Position numbers and translations under genes: made by a program
Notes under the pieces: generated by a model
The model's input: the letters and a program-made list of their open reading frames with translations, nothing else
Databases searched by the model: none
What the model was told of the DNA's origin: nothing
DNA from: an uncultured Chitinophagaceae bacterium
Lineage (GTDB): Bacteria; Bacteroidota; Bacteroidia; Chitinophagales; Chitinophagaceae
Assembly: GCA_946885665.1 (NCBI GenBank)
Contig: CAMPGT010000121.1
Location: 1 to 11,933, forward strand
Reading direction: 5' to 3'
DNA: 11,933 nt
In this document: one piece after another, positions 1 through 7,277 of the stretch
Position numbering within the stretch: the first letter of the stretch is position 1
How the letters are laid out: every line of letters begins with the position of its first letter

Positions 1-7
1 CAGCTGA

Positions 8-1402
8 TTGTTTGCAACAACTCATTATGTACATCTTCTCACTACCATCATCCTGTATTTTGCGCGGAATAAAAAAAAACCGTTAGTTGCGAAAGAGGAA
101 AGTAATTATTCACGCGAATTTTGGATGTTCATCGGTTCGCTGATCCTATTTCTCTCGGCCATGTTCATCATTGCATTCACCTCGCTGCCGCTCGTGAATA
201 AGGTATTCGGTACGGGGTACACAGTGGGAGAGGAGGTCGAATTCTTTTACAACCGCATCCAGGTTTTTGTGGCCATCGTGCTGGGTGCGCTTACGGCGGT
301 AACGCAGTACCTGCGGTACAAGAACACGAACAGGGCGATGTTCTGGAAAAAAATCCTGGTGCCGTCGCTGGTGGCCGCTGGCATATCTGCCGCCGTCAGC
401 ATATTCGGTGATATTGACTACATCAGGTTTGGCGCGGGTTTCCTGGCAGCGATTCACGTTGCCATCTTCGCGGCCATTTACGCGGTGGTGGCCAACGCCG
501 GATACATTTGGGCGGGGCTCAACGGCAAGCTGAAAGCCGCCGGAGCGTCTGTCGGGCACGTGGGATTCGGCATGATGCTGGTCGGCATTCTCATCTCTTC
601 CTCAAAAGAGGAAGTGCTGTCGATCAACACGGTGAACCCGCTCAATTTTGCGCCCGAAAGCAAGCAGAAGGGAACCGAAAATCTTACTCTCTTCAAAGGC
701 GTGCGCATCGACATGGGCAAGTACTGGGCCACTTACAAAAAAGACAGTGCGGGGAAAAACAAGACGTTCTTCCATATCCAGATGGAAAACAAGAAAAACG
801 GCAACTCCTTCGTGCTGAAACCCGATCTCATCAAAAACACAAAGGGACAGGAGGGTATGTCGGCCAACCCCGATGCAAAACACTACTGGAACAAGGACAT
901 ATTCTCCTACATAACCTACGCCGAGGCAGTACAGGAAGACACTTCAAGGTTCAAGCAGACGCTGATGAAACCCGGCGACACACTTTACTACTCAACCGGG
1001 TTGATGGTACTGGAAGACGTGATATCGAACCCCAACGACGACAAGTACGATTTCAAGCCAACGGACACGGCGATCATGGCGAAAATAAAGGTGGCGAATG
1101 CCGATGGCAGAAGTTATGTGGCGAACCCCGTTTTTTATTACAAAGACGGCCAGCCCCGCTATGAAATAGACACTGTATTTTCACAGGGTTTGGCCATCGG
1201 TCTTTCGGGAATCGACGGCAATAACAGGTTCCTGGTAAACGTTAAGGAATCGTCCAGTTTAACACCGTTTATCGCCCTTAAGGTTCTTCAGTTTCCATTC
1301 ATTAACCTCTTATGGCTGGGCACCATCCTCATGGTGACGGGCTTTGTGATGAGCATGGTAAGAAGGATAAAGCTGAATAAAGGGAACAGGGTTGATTTCT
1401 AA
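8..1402 (+). CDS. CcmF/CcsA-type cytochrome c biogenesis protein, C-terminal part (5' partial)
   Basis: This is the C-terminal part of an inner-membrane haem lyase/haem handling protein for cytochrome c maturation. Seen: about 464 residues with hydrophobic segments near residues 38-60, 84-102, 115-133, 141-165, 182-198 and 438-456. A polar, presumably periplasmic domain lies at about 199-430, followed by a basic tail. The SREFWMFIGSLILFLSA block (35-51) and GHVGFGMMLVGI (183-194, with His184) are typical of the CcmF C-terminal region; by family knowledge this His may be a haem ligand. Bacteroidota homologues run to roughly 800-1000 residues, so the N-terminal half lies outside the window. The frame is blocked by a TGA at 5-7, and the TTG at 8 is very unlikely to be the true start. 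Either the first bases contain a sequence error or the gene is broken here. The family call is firm; the 5' end is uncertain. Confidence 0.8.
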   Translation: MFATTHYVHLLTTIILYFARNKKKPLVAKEESNYSREFWMFIGSLILFLSAMFIIAFTSLPLVNKVFGTGYTVGEEVEFFYNRIQVFVAIVLGALTAVTQYLRYKNTNRAMFWKKILVPSLVAAGISAAVSIFGDIDYIRFGAGFLAAIHVAIFAAIYAVVANAGYIWAGLNGKLKAAGASVGHVGFGMMLVGILISSSKEEVLSINTVNPLNFAPESKQKGTENLTLFKGVRIDMGKYWATYKKDSAGKNKTFFHIQMENKKNGNSFVLKPDLIKNTKGQEGMSANPDAKHYWNKDIFSYITYAEAVQEDTSRFKQTLMKPGDTLYYSTGLMVLEDVISNPNDDKYDFKPTDTAIMAKIKVANADGRSYVANPVFYYKDGQPRYEIDTVFSQGLAIGLSGIDGNNRFLVNVKESSSLTPFIALKVLQFPFINLLWLGTILMVTGFVMSMVRRIKLNKGNRVDF

Positions 1403-1442
1403 GGATTTACCTGTATTCAGTATAAAAAACGAACCGGGGCTA

Positions 1443-1471
1443 TTGGTAAGGACGAAAACTTATTAATTTCG
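1443..1471 (+). promoter_or_regulatory. Candidate Bacteroidota promoter for the DUF4294 gene
   Basis: A TTG (1443-1445) is followed after 18 bases by TAATTTCG (1464-1471). That octamer matches the Bacteroidota -7 consensus TAnnTTTG at all but one fixed position. It would give a leader of only a few bases before the ATG at 1480. This is a motif match only. Confidence 0.3.
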
Positions 1472-1479
1472 TATTCCGT

Positions 1480-2133
1480 ATGTACCTGATGAGAAAGATA
1501 AAATACCCGCTTCTTATTTGTGGCCTGTTTGTGATGTCGATGCAGCGTTCCGGCGCGCAGGAGAACCAGCATGACCAGGCAGGCGTACCTTTGCCTGTCC
1601 TCGGCCCAAATGATACAATTCCCGTTCCGGCGCTTGTGCAAAATGGAGAGCTAATACCCGGAGGTAACCTCGAATGGGTATATGTTTCCGTTCCTTACCC
1701 GCCAGAGCTGCTGAAAAGAAAAAAGGAGATGAGCAGGCTGAGGAACGCCGTTTATGTTACTTATCCTTATGCGCGTAAAGCTGCGTTCATCATCAACGAC
1801 ATCAACCGCAAGCTTGCCTCGATACCCAATAAGCATGCGAGAAAGAAATACATCAAGTCGAGAGAAAAAGATCTGAAGAGAGAATTCGGCGATCCAATAA
1901 AAAATCTTTCTGTATATCAGGGTAAGGTGCTGATGAAACTCATCAACCGGCAAACGGGTAACAATTGCTACGAAATTCTCAAAGAATACAAAGGCGGCTT
2001 TAATGCACGCATCTTCCAAACCGTGGCCTTCGTTTATGGCAGCAACCTCAAGCAGGCCTATGATGCGAACGACCAGGACAGGGTGATCGAGAACATTGTT
2101 AACGAGGTGGAGCGCCTGTACGGCAGACGATAA
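1480..2133 (+). CDS. DUF4294 family secreted protein
   Basis: This is a 217-residue protein of unknown function, recognised as DUF4294, a family largely confined to Bacteroidota. Seen: an N-terminal signal peptide with basic residues, then a hydrophobic stretch at 9-20 and a likely signal peptidase I site near Ala26-Gln27, so the product should be periplasmic. A variable linker follows. The conserved core has RNAVYVTYPYARKAA at about 88-102, a basic charged helix (about 110-136), and LINRQTGNNCYEILKEYKGG followed by GFNARIFQTVAF towards the C-terminus. No catalytic motif is recognisable. ATG codons occur at 1480 and 1489; both leave a usable signal peptide, so the start is uncertain by three codons. 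The gene stands alone between the CcmF-like gene (77 bp gap) and the convergent rfaE2 gene, which it abuts without a gap. Confidence 0.85.
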   Translation: MYLMRKIKYPLLICGLFVMSMQRSGAQENQHDQAGVPLPVLGPNDTIPVPALVQNGELIPGGNLEWVYVSVPYPPELLKRKKEMSRLRNAVYVTYPYARKAAFIINDINRKLASIPNKHARKKYIKSREKDLKREFGDPIKNLSVYQGKVLMKLINRQTGNNCYEILKEYKGGFNARIFQTVAFVYGSNLKQAYDANDQDRVIENIVNEVERLYGRR

Positions 2134-2141
2134 TTATAATT
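2132..2141. other. Abutting convergent stop codons in a 10-bp palindrome
   Basis: The TAA of the DUF4294 gene (2131-2133) is followed directly by the complement of the rfaE2 TAA (2134-2136). The junction forms the perfect palindrome AATTATAATT. No GC-rich hairpin with a T run is visible on either side, so a conventional shared terminator is not seen. Confidence 0.6.
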
Positions 2142-2625
2142 TCTGAATTTTTGCAATCAGGCCGGTGGTGGAGTAACCTTCCACAATGGGATTGATGACC
2201 ACCTTACCGCCGTAGGCCTGCACTTCTTTGGCGCCCACAATCTGATCGATCGTATAGTCGCCCCCTTTTACGAGGACATCAGGTTTGATGGCTTTGATCA
2301 GTTCGAGCGGCGTTTCTTCATCGAATATCACCACTGCATCTACAATCAACAACGACGCCAGCAGCAGCGCGCGCGACTCCTGGTCATTGACGGGCCTTCC
2401 TTCTCCTTTTAATTTTTTCGTTGAGGCGTCACTGTTAACCCCAACGATGAGGACGCTCGCCTCGGCGGCAGCCTGCGACAGAGAGGCGATGTGCCCCCTG
2501 TGCAAAATATCGAAACATCCATTGGTAAAACTCACTGTCGTGCCTGTCAGCCTCAACTGTTCGAGCTTGCGCAGCAGCGCCGGCAGTGTGTATATTTTTT
2601 GCTTAACAACCTCAGTGTTTCTCAT
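2134..2625 (-). CDS. rfaE2: D-glycero-beta-D-manno-heptose 1-phosphate adenylyltransferase (stand-alone RfaE2)
   Basis: This cytoplasmic enzyme transfers AMP from ATP to D-glycero-beta-D-manno-heptose 1-phosphate, giving ADP-heptose for LPS inner core. Seen: 163 residues, one nucleotidyltransferase domain. FTNGCFDILHRGH (33-45) carries the HxGH-type ATP-binding motif (His42, His45). GVNSD (62-66), KLKGEGRP (71-78), KGGDYT (120-125) and GYSTT (150-154) follow, as expected for this family. The sugar-kinase domain fused to it in E. coli HldE is absent, so a separate HldA-type kinase would be needed elsewhere. The gene is last in the panC-panD-ybhN-like run. Its start overlaps the end of the preceding membrane protein gene by 14 bp, suggesting translational coupling. 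Related cytidylyltransferases such as TagD/glycerol-3-phosphate cytidylyltransferase share the fold, but the motif set fits RfaE2 best. Confidence 0.92.
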   Translation of the reverse strand: MRNTEVVKQKIYTLPALLRKLEQLRLTGTTVSFTNGCFDILHRGHIASLSQAAAEASVLIVGVNSDASTKKLKGEGRPVNDQESRALLLASLLIVDAVVIFDEETPLELIKAIKPDVLVKGGDYTIDQIVGAKEVQAYGGKVVINPIVEGYSTTGLIAKIQKL

Positions 2626-3625
2626 CAGCTTTTAATTTCTTTTTATTTACTACGGGGAGCAAAAGAAAGGCAACGGTACCAAATAAGATCACTATGCCGG
2701 TTTGTGCGAACCAGATCAGCATACCGAGCGAAAGGCCCTTTTCGGGTGTAACGCCGTACAGGATCATCACCTGCTGGATGGCGTACTGAAACGAGCCGAT
2801 ACCGCCGGGCGAAGGAATGATCATGCCGAAGCTGCCGAAGGTGAGGGCTGAAAGCGCTCCTTTTATGCCGTACTGGGCCATGTCGCGCATGGCGAAAAAA
2901 CCCATGTAAGTACTGTACAGGTAAAGTGCCCAGATGAGCACCGAATGAAACAGGAACAGCCCCTTGTTTTTAATGAAGCGGATGCTGATCAATCCTTCCC
3001 ATACGCCGAGAAAAATGTTCTTTGTTTTGCTGACCAGCGGCAGATGACTGAGCCGCCGGAATAACCACACGAATAATAAAATAAATGCTACGAGGATGAG
3101 CAGCACCGCACCTACTTTGACCACTGAAAAGCTTCCCGACTGTGAGCTGAAAAACTTTCTGAAAATTTCAGCGGCAAAGTCACCGATCAGTTGGTATTGT
3201 GAAAACACGGTGATCAGCATGATCACCACAAGGCTGCATACGTCGATGGCGCGTTCGGCGACGATGGTGCCCACGAGCTTGTCGGCCGGAACCTTTTCGT
3301 AGCGTGAAAGGATGGTGCACTTCAGCACCTCGCCAAGGCGCGGAACGGCCAGGTTGGCCCAGTACCCTATGAGCACCGCAAAAAAACTGTTCAGTGTGGA
3401 GGGGCGGTAGCCCAGCGGCTCAATCAGTATCTTCCATCGCAGGGCGCGAATGAAATGGCTCAGGATGAGCATCAGCGTTGCGGGAACAAGATAGATGTAT
3501 TCTGCGTCGGACAGATCGTTGACGATGGCGTTCCAGTCGGACTTCCTTAGCGTGAGCCACAACAGAAATATTCCGACACCCAGGAAAAAAATGTATTGGA
3601 GAGTGGCGACTGCTTTTTTATTCAT
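2612..3625 (-). CDS. YbhN / lysylphosphatidylglycerol synthase TM-region family membrane protein
   Basis: This is a 337-residue integral membrane protein of the UPF0104/LPG_synthase_TM family, the flippase-like portion of MprF-type proteins. Seen: hydrophobic segments at roughly 8-25, 44-62, 80-98, 127-146, 165-188, 218-240, 255-280 and 300-327. The family block SHFIRALRWKILIEPLG (56-72) is followed by IGYWANLAVPRLGE (86-99). A GMIIPSPGGIGSFQ segment follows near 267-280. There is no soluble LPG-synthase catalytic domain, so aminoacyl transfer to lipid is not predicted. A role in moving or retaining an envelope lipid is plausible by family only, and the substrate is unknown. The gene lies 23 bp downstream of panD and overlaps rfaE2 by 14 bp. 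Being next to an LPS-precursor gene hints at an envelope role, but that is inference. Confidence 0.85.
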   Translation of the reverse strand: MNKKAVATLQYIFFLGVGIFLLWLTLRKSDWNAIVNDLSDAEYIYLVPATLMLILSHFIRALRWKILIEPLGYRPSTLNSFFAVLIGYWANLAVPRLGEVLKCTILSRYEKVPADKLVGTIVAERAIDVCSLVVIMLITVFSQYQLIGDFAAEIFRKFFSSQSGSFSVVKVGAVLLILVAFILLFVWLFRRLSHLPLVSKTKNIFLGVWEGLISIRFIKNKGLFLFHSVLIWALYLYSTYMGFFAMRDMAQYGIKGALSALTFGSFGMIIPSPGGIGSFQYAIQQVMILYGVTPEKGLSLGMLIWFAQTGIVILFGTVAFLLLPVVNKKKLKADEKH

Positions 3626-3648
3626 CCGCGCTGTTTGACATATGGTCG

Positions 3649-3993
3649 TTATAGTTTGTTGCCTTCTTTAGGAAAAACTATCCATGGCTTGAACGTCTTT
3701 GCTTTTTCAAAGTCAATGTGAGCATAAGAGATGATGATCACGACGTCGCCCACGGCGCCCTGCCTTGCTGCAGGACCGTTGAGGCAGCACACGCCGGATC
3801 CTCTCTTTCCCTTAATGATGTAAGTTTCCAGCCGCTGCCCGTTATTGACATTGACCACGGTGATCTTTTCGTTTTCGATGAGGTTCGCAGCATCCATGAG
3901 ATCTTCATCAATGGTGAGGCTGCCTACATAGTTGAGGTTGGCTTCAGTAATGACCGCACGATGTATTTTCGATTTGAGTACTTCTATCTGCAT
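3649..3993 (-). CDS. panD: Aspartate 1-decarboxylase (pyruvoyl-dependent), PanD
   Basis: PanD converts L-aspartate to beta-alanine, which PanC then condenses with pantoate. Seen: 114 residues, close to the usual 115-130. The self-cleavage site is present as YVGS, with Gly24-Ser25 at the canonical position; Ser25 would become the pyruvoyl group after autoprocessing into beta and alpha chains. Lys9, Tyr22, Arg54 and Tyr58 match the positions of conserved E. coli residues. [19 protein letters not shown] (72-90) matches the family's C-terminal half. No PanM/PanZ maturation factor is seen nearby. The gene lies 41 bp downstream of panC. Its own candidate -7 element sits 7 bp before the ATG, so it may be read both from panC and from its own promoter. 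Confidence 0.96.
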   Translation of the reverse strand: MQIEVLKSKIHRAVITEANLNYVGSLTIDEDLMDAANLIENEKITVVNVNNGQRLETYIIKGKRGSGVCCLNGPAARQGAVGDVVIIISYAHIDFEKAKTFKPWIVFPKEGNKL

Positions 3994-4000
3994 AGCTGCG

Positions 4001-4008
4001 CAAAACTA
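4001..4008 (-). promoter_or_regulatory. Candidate -7 promoter element in front of panD
   Basis: Read on the minus strand this is TAGTTTTG, a full match to TAnnTTTG. It ends only 7 bp before the panD ATG, so a transcript from it would be leaderless or nearly so. No TTG is found at the expected -33 spacing. AT-rich gaps give such matches by chance. Confidence 0.3.
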
Positions 4009-4034
4009 ATAAAAACAACCGACCTTGATACAGA

Positions 4035-4886
4035 TTAACCATCCAGTAACATGTTGTCAATCAACCTCACTTCGCCGACAAATGCCGCGGCCAGCGCAAC
4101 CAACCGGACGGTGCCGTTCCATTCATCCGCCAGCTTTAGTGTAACGGCGTCGGCTATCTCAAAATAATCCACCCGAAACCCTTCTTTTTCAAGCCGCGAT
4201 GCCGCATCGTTCTTCAGATCGCGAAGGTCGCCGGGGCGAATGCTGTTCTTCACATGAACCAGCGTTGCGTAAATAAGCCCGGCTTTGTCCCTTTCTTCGG
4301 GAGTGAGGCGCAGGTTGCGGCTGCTCATGGCGAGGCCGTTGCGTTCACGGAGGGTGGGGCATTTGACGAGCCGTACATCATCGAATTTGGCATCCGCAAG
4401 AAGCTTCTCCACCACCATGCATTGCTGATAGTCTTTTTGCCCCATGAACAGTTGATGGGGCTGCACTGCGTCCAGCAAGCGTTTCATCACCTGGCAAACT
4501 CCCTGGAAATGGCCCGGCCGGAACTTGCCTTCCAGGATGGTTCCCAGGTATCCCAGGTCGTAAGTTTCCAGGCCGGCGGTTCCATCAGGGTAAATATCCT
4601 CTGCCGACGGCAGAAACAGCACCGTGGCATTGGCCGCTTCCAGCATTTTTATGTCGTTCCCGAGCCGGTTGGGATAGCGGGCATAGTCGTTGGGGTCGTT
4701 AAACTGTGCGGGGTTAACAAATATGCTGCAAACGGTAACGTCGCATTGGGCCGCCGAGCGTTCGACGAGGGTGAGATGCCCGGAATGGAGCGCGCCCATG
4801 GTGGGGACGAACCCAATGGAACTTTGTTTTTGCCGGTATTGCTGAAGGTGTTTATGAAGTTGGGCGGGCTTGTGTATAATTGTCAT
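4035..4886 (-). CDS. panC: Pantothenate synthetase (pantoate--beta-alanine ligase), PanC
   Basis: PanC joins pantoate and beta-alanine with ATP through a pantoyl-adenylate intermediate, the last step to pantothenate. Seen: 283 residues, usual family length. FVPTMGALHSGH (26-37) contains the HIGH-type motif (His34, His37). IFVNPAQFN (55-63), FRPGHFQGV (122-130), MGQKDYQQ (148-155) and the KMSKS-equivalent region NGLAMSSRN (183-191) all occur in the expected order. The open frame could begin two codons earlier at GTG (4890-4892), but the ATG at 4884-4886 gives the usual MxII-type N-terminus and was preferred. The gene leads the minus-strand run panC-panD-ybhN-like-rfaE2 and is divergent from the glgA-like gene. 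Promoter signals for both directions lie in the 109-bp gap. Confidence 0.96.
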   Translation of the reverse strand: MTIIHKPAQLHKHLQQYRQKQSSIGFVPTMGALHSGHLTLVERSAAQCDVTVCSIFVNPAQFNDPNDYARYPNRLGNDIKMLEAANATVLFLPSAEDIYPDGTAGLETYDLGYLGTILEGKFRPGHFQGVCQVMKRLLDAVQPHQLFMGQKDYQQCMVVEKLLADAKFDDVRLVKCPTLRERNGLAMSSRNLRLTPEERDKAGLIYATLVHVKNSIRPGDLRDLKNDAASRLEKEGFRVDYFEIADAVTLKLADEWNGTVRLVALAAAFVGEVRLIDNMLLDG

Positions 4887-4944
4887 TTTCACTCGGTTAT
4901 GTGAGGGCGCGGCGTCCAGGGTACCAGATTCTCATGAAAACCCT

Positions 4945-4952
4945 TACCTTTG
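4945..4952 (+). promoter_or_regulatory. Candidate -7 promoter element for the glgA-like gene
   Basis: TACCTTTG is a perfect match to the Bacteroidota -7 consensus TAnnTTTG, 43 bp before the ATG at 4996. No clear TTG is present around -33. It shares the TTTGCAAA palindrome (4949-4956) with a divergent element on the other strand. Confidence 0.45.
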
Positions 4953-4960
4953 CAAACTAA
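4953..4960 (-). promoter_or_regulatory. Candidate divergent -7-like element for panC
   Basis: On the minus strand this reads TTAGTTTG, one base off TAnnTTTG. It lies 66 bp before the panC ATG at 4886. It abuts the plus-strand element at 4945-4952 back to back, so the two promoters could not easily be occupied together. Motif match only. Confidence 0.3.
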
Positions 4961-4995
4961 TTTTTTAAGTTCTTCCAAAGCAATTCTTATCAATA

Positions 4996-5808
4996 ATGGT
5001 GACAAAGAAAAGAATTTTATTTATTGCCAACGAAATGTCTCCCTACCTGGAACTCACAGAATTTTCAGAGATCGTCAATCGGCTGGCAATAAAGGCAAAC
5101 GAGGGTGGCTTTGAGGTACGTTGCATAATGCCCCGCTTTGGTATCATTAATGAAAGGCGCCACCGTTTGCACGAAGTGGTGAGGCTCTCCGGCATCAACG
5201 TATCGATCGACAACGACGACTACCCCCTGCAAATCAAAGTGGCCTCGTTACCTAATGCGCGGCTGCAGGTTTACTTTCTCGACAATGAGGACCTGTTCAA
5301 AAGAAAATATATTTTTCACGACGAAGATGAAAAGTGGTTTGAGGACAACGGACTGCGCACAGCGTTCTTCTGCAAAGGCGCCCTCGAAACCGTTAAGAAG
5401 TTCGGATGGCCCCCCGATATAATTCACTGCAGCGGCTGGATGACGGGATTGATACCGTTGTACCTGAAAACCTATTATAAAAAGGAACCGGTGTTTGCCC
5501 ACAGCAAAGTGGTGTACTCGCTGGGTAGCACCAGCTTCAAGGAAAAGCTGGGTGCCGACTTCCTGAAGATCATCAACATTAACGGGGCGCTAAAAGAAAA
5601 AGATCTTGAACCCTTCAAGGATGCCAATAATATTGCGATGATGCGCGGCGGAGCAACGTATGCCGATGCCGTCACATTTGGCGCCGGGCAAATCGATAAA
5701 AAACTTACCGATGAATTCGGAAAGGTGAGAGGCAAAAAAGTTCTTCATTTTAATGCAGAGTCTGATTTAACAGACTATTTACAGTTATATGCCGACCTTG
5801 CCAAATAG
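4996..5808 (+). CDS. Single-domain glycogen/starch synthase-like protein (GT5 N-terminal domain only)
   Basis: This 270-residue protein resembles the N-terminal Rossmann-like domain of GlgA (starch synthase catalytic domain family) but has no C-terminal GT-B domain; GlgA is usually about 480 residues. Seen: ILFIANEMSP (7-16) aligns with the GlgA N-terminus. The KTGGL signature that binds ADP-glucose is replaced by ELTEF (19-23). The HDWHAGL-type motif appears as HCSGWMTGL, losing the His. The rest (RHRLHEVVRLSGINVSIDN, FFCKGALETVKKFGWPPDIIHC, RGGATYADAVTFG) is the conserved pattern I recall for short Bacteroidota 'glycogen synthase' proteins. The ORF ends cleanly at TAA (5806-5808), so this is a stable short form, not a frameshift. 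Glycogen synthase activity is doubtful; a binding or regulatory role is possible. The DUF4270 gene follows after 34 bp, probably in one transcript. Confidence 0.82.
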   Translation: MVTKKRILFIANEMSPYLELTEFSEIVNRLAIKANEGGFEVRCIMPRFGIINERRHRLHEVVRLSGINVSIDNDDYPLQIKVASLPNARLQVYFLDNEDLFKRKYIFHDEDEKWFEDNGLRTAFFCKGALETVKKFGWPPDIIHCSGWMTGLIPLYLKTYYKKEPVFAHSKVVYSLGSTSFKEKLGADFLKIININGALKEKDLEPFKDANNIAMMRGGATYADAVTFGAGQIDKKLTDEFGKVRGKKVLHFNAESDLTDYLQLYADLAK

Positions 5809-5842
5809 GTTAAATCTCATCAAAATCATAATCTAACTCTAC

Positions 5843-7267
5843 GTGACGAGATATCATCTGGCTTTTGTACTGGCGTGCTCATTTTCTGCTGTCCTGCTGG
5901 GTTCCTGTTCTAAAATTGATACCACCGACCTTGGCAACGAACTCATTCCCGCAGCAGATAATGTGAACACTTTTGAGACGGTGCTGGATGTGATCACCGA
6001 CAACCAGTTGTTTAGCGACACAACAAGAATGCTGGATGATGAGGCGCATGCCATCGGCATCATTGACAACGACCCTGAATTCGGTAAAACAGAAGCCTTT
6101 ACCTATGCTTCGTTCACACCCCAGGCCTACAGGGCCTATCCATTTGTGAAGAGAGATTCGGTGATCATCGACTCAGTGGTCCTTTCGCTTGCTTATGCCG
6201 GTGTTTATGGCGACAGCAGCTCCGTTCAGGAGTTCGAGGTAAAAGAAATTGACAACCGCTTTGTTCCCTTTACGGATTCATTATATTATTTGACCGCGCC
6301 GGAATTTCCCGTTGCAGACGATGTTATTGGAACGGCCACGGTGAATTTTCTGACGCTCAATGATTCCGTTAAATATAAAAATTCTGACGAATCGGTTGCC
6401 ACCGTAAACGAGCTGCGCATAAAGCTCGATACTTCCTGGGCGCGCCGCTTCGTCAATTACGACACCACCACAGCTTACCGCGATGATACGGTCTTTAAAA
6501 AGAATTTCGGTGGACTGCGGATCAAAGCAACAGAAACGTCGCCCACAAAAAATGCGATCGCTTATTTCGATCTTAGCGACGACGACCGAACCAGGATAAC
6601 TTTTTACTGCCGCATACAGAACAACGGCAAGGCCGACACCATCTCACCTTACTTTTCGCATACCAACGATCCACACGCCAATATTATCAGGAGGGATCCC
6701 CAAAATGATTACCTGGCCAACGTAACGAACAATGTGCCGAATGACGAAAAATTATACATACAGAGTACGCCAGGTTCTTACGCCACGATAAAGATTCCCG
6801 GCCTTGACACACTCAATAATCGTGTTATTCACCGCGCCGAGCTCATCCTGGAAAAATATCCGGGCAACGATGGTTTTTACAGCCCCCCTGCACTCATGTT
6901 CATTGACGCGATAAGTTCCACCGGCGACTCTGCCTTTACAATACGTAACGACTTTATTCCGGTGAACGCGGCGCCCGGCTACGATCTCACCGCACTGGGC
7001 GGCACATTGAAGAACGACCAGTATGTTTTCAACCTCTCGCGCTATGTGCAAAGCATTGTCACCAAAAAGTTCCCGAGCTACACGTTGAAAGTGTACGCGC
7101 CATTTACCACACAGCCGAATTTCATACCCGAATACACCGACAAGCCATCCGGCAAACTCGGTGTCATTGTCAATACCCCGGTCGCCTCGGGAAGGGTGGT
7201 GCTGTATGGCGGCGGATCAACTGATCCGAAGAGGGTGCGGTTGCGAATAATTTATTCAAAGATTTAA
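5843..7267 (+). CDS. DUF4270 family lipoprotein
   Basis: This is a 474-residue protein of unknown function, recognised as DUF4270, a Bacteroidota envelope family. Seen: a lipoprotein signal peptide with hydrophobic residues 6-19 and lipobox LLGSC, giving lipidated Cys22, followed by SKIDTTDLGNELIP, a typical DUF4270 opening. The body is rich in beta-strand-like alternation, Asp, Thr and Tyr, without catalytic motifs. It probably sits in the outer membrane or faces the periplasm; surface exposure cannot be judged. The start is GTG at 5843; an in-frame TAA at 5834-5836 rules out anything earlier, and no in-frame ATG precedes the signal peptide. It lies 34 bp after the glgA-like gene, a pairing I recall from other Bacteroidota genomes but could not check. 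It ends 57 bp before metK. Confidence 0.87.
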   Translation: MTRYHLAFVLACSFSAVLLGSCSKIDTTDLGNELIPAADNVNTFETVLDVITDNQLFSDTTRMLDDEAHAIGIIDNDPEFGKTEAFTYASFTPQAYRAYPFVKRDSVIIDSVVLSLAYAGVYGDSSSVQEFEVKEIDNRFVPFTDSLYYLTAPEFPVADDVIGTATVNFLTLNDSVKYKNSDESVATVNELRIKLDTSWARRFVNYDTTTAYRDDTVFKKNFGGLRIKATETSPTKNAIAYFDLSDDDRTRITFYCRIQNNGKADTISPYFSHTNDPHANIIRRDPQNDYLANVTNNVPNDEKLYIQSTPGSYATIKIPGLDTLNNRVIHRAELILEKYPGNDGFYSPPALMFIDAISSTGDSAFTIRNDFIPVNAAPGYDLTALGGTLKNDQYVFNLSRYVQSIVTKKFPSYTLKVYAPFTTQPNFIPEYTDKPSGKLGVIVNTPVASGRVVLYGGGSTDPKRVRLRIIYSKI

Positions 7268-7277
7268 TACCTCCTCC

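Noticed and set aside
508..1164. Long open frame of about 218 codons overlapping the CcmF-like gene on the same strand
   Set aside because: It is Arg/Gln/His-rich with no family resemblance, while the overlapping frame gives clear CcmF sequence. It is an out-of-frame shadow.
4890..4892. GTG as panC start
   Set aside because: The ATG two codons later gives the family-typical N-terminus; the GTG adds only Val-Lys.
4254..4904. Plus-strand open frame of about 216 codons over panC
   Set aside because: Antisense to panC, whose family motifs are all intact; the translation has no recognisable family.
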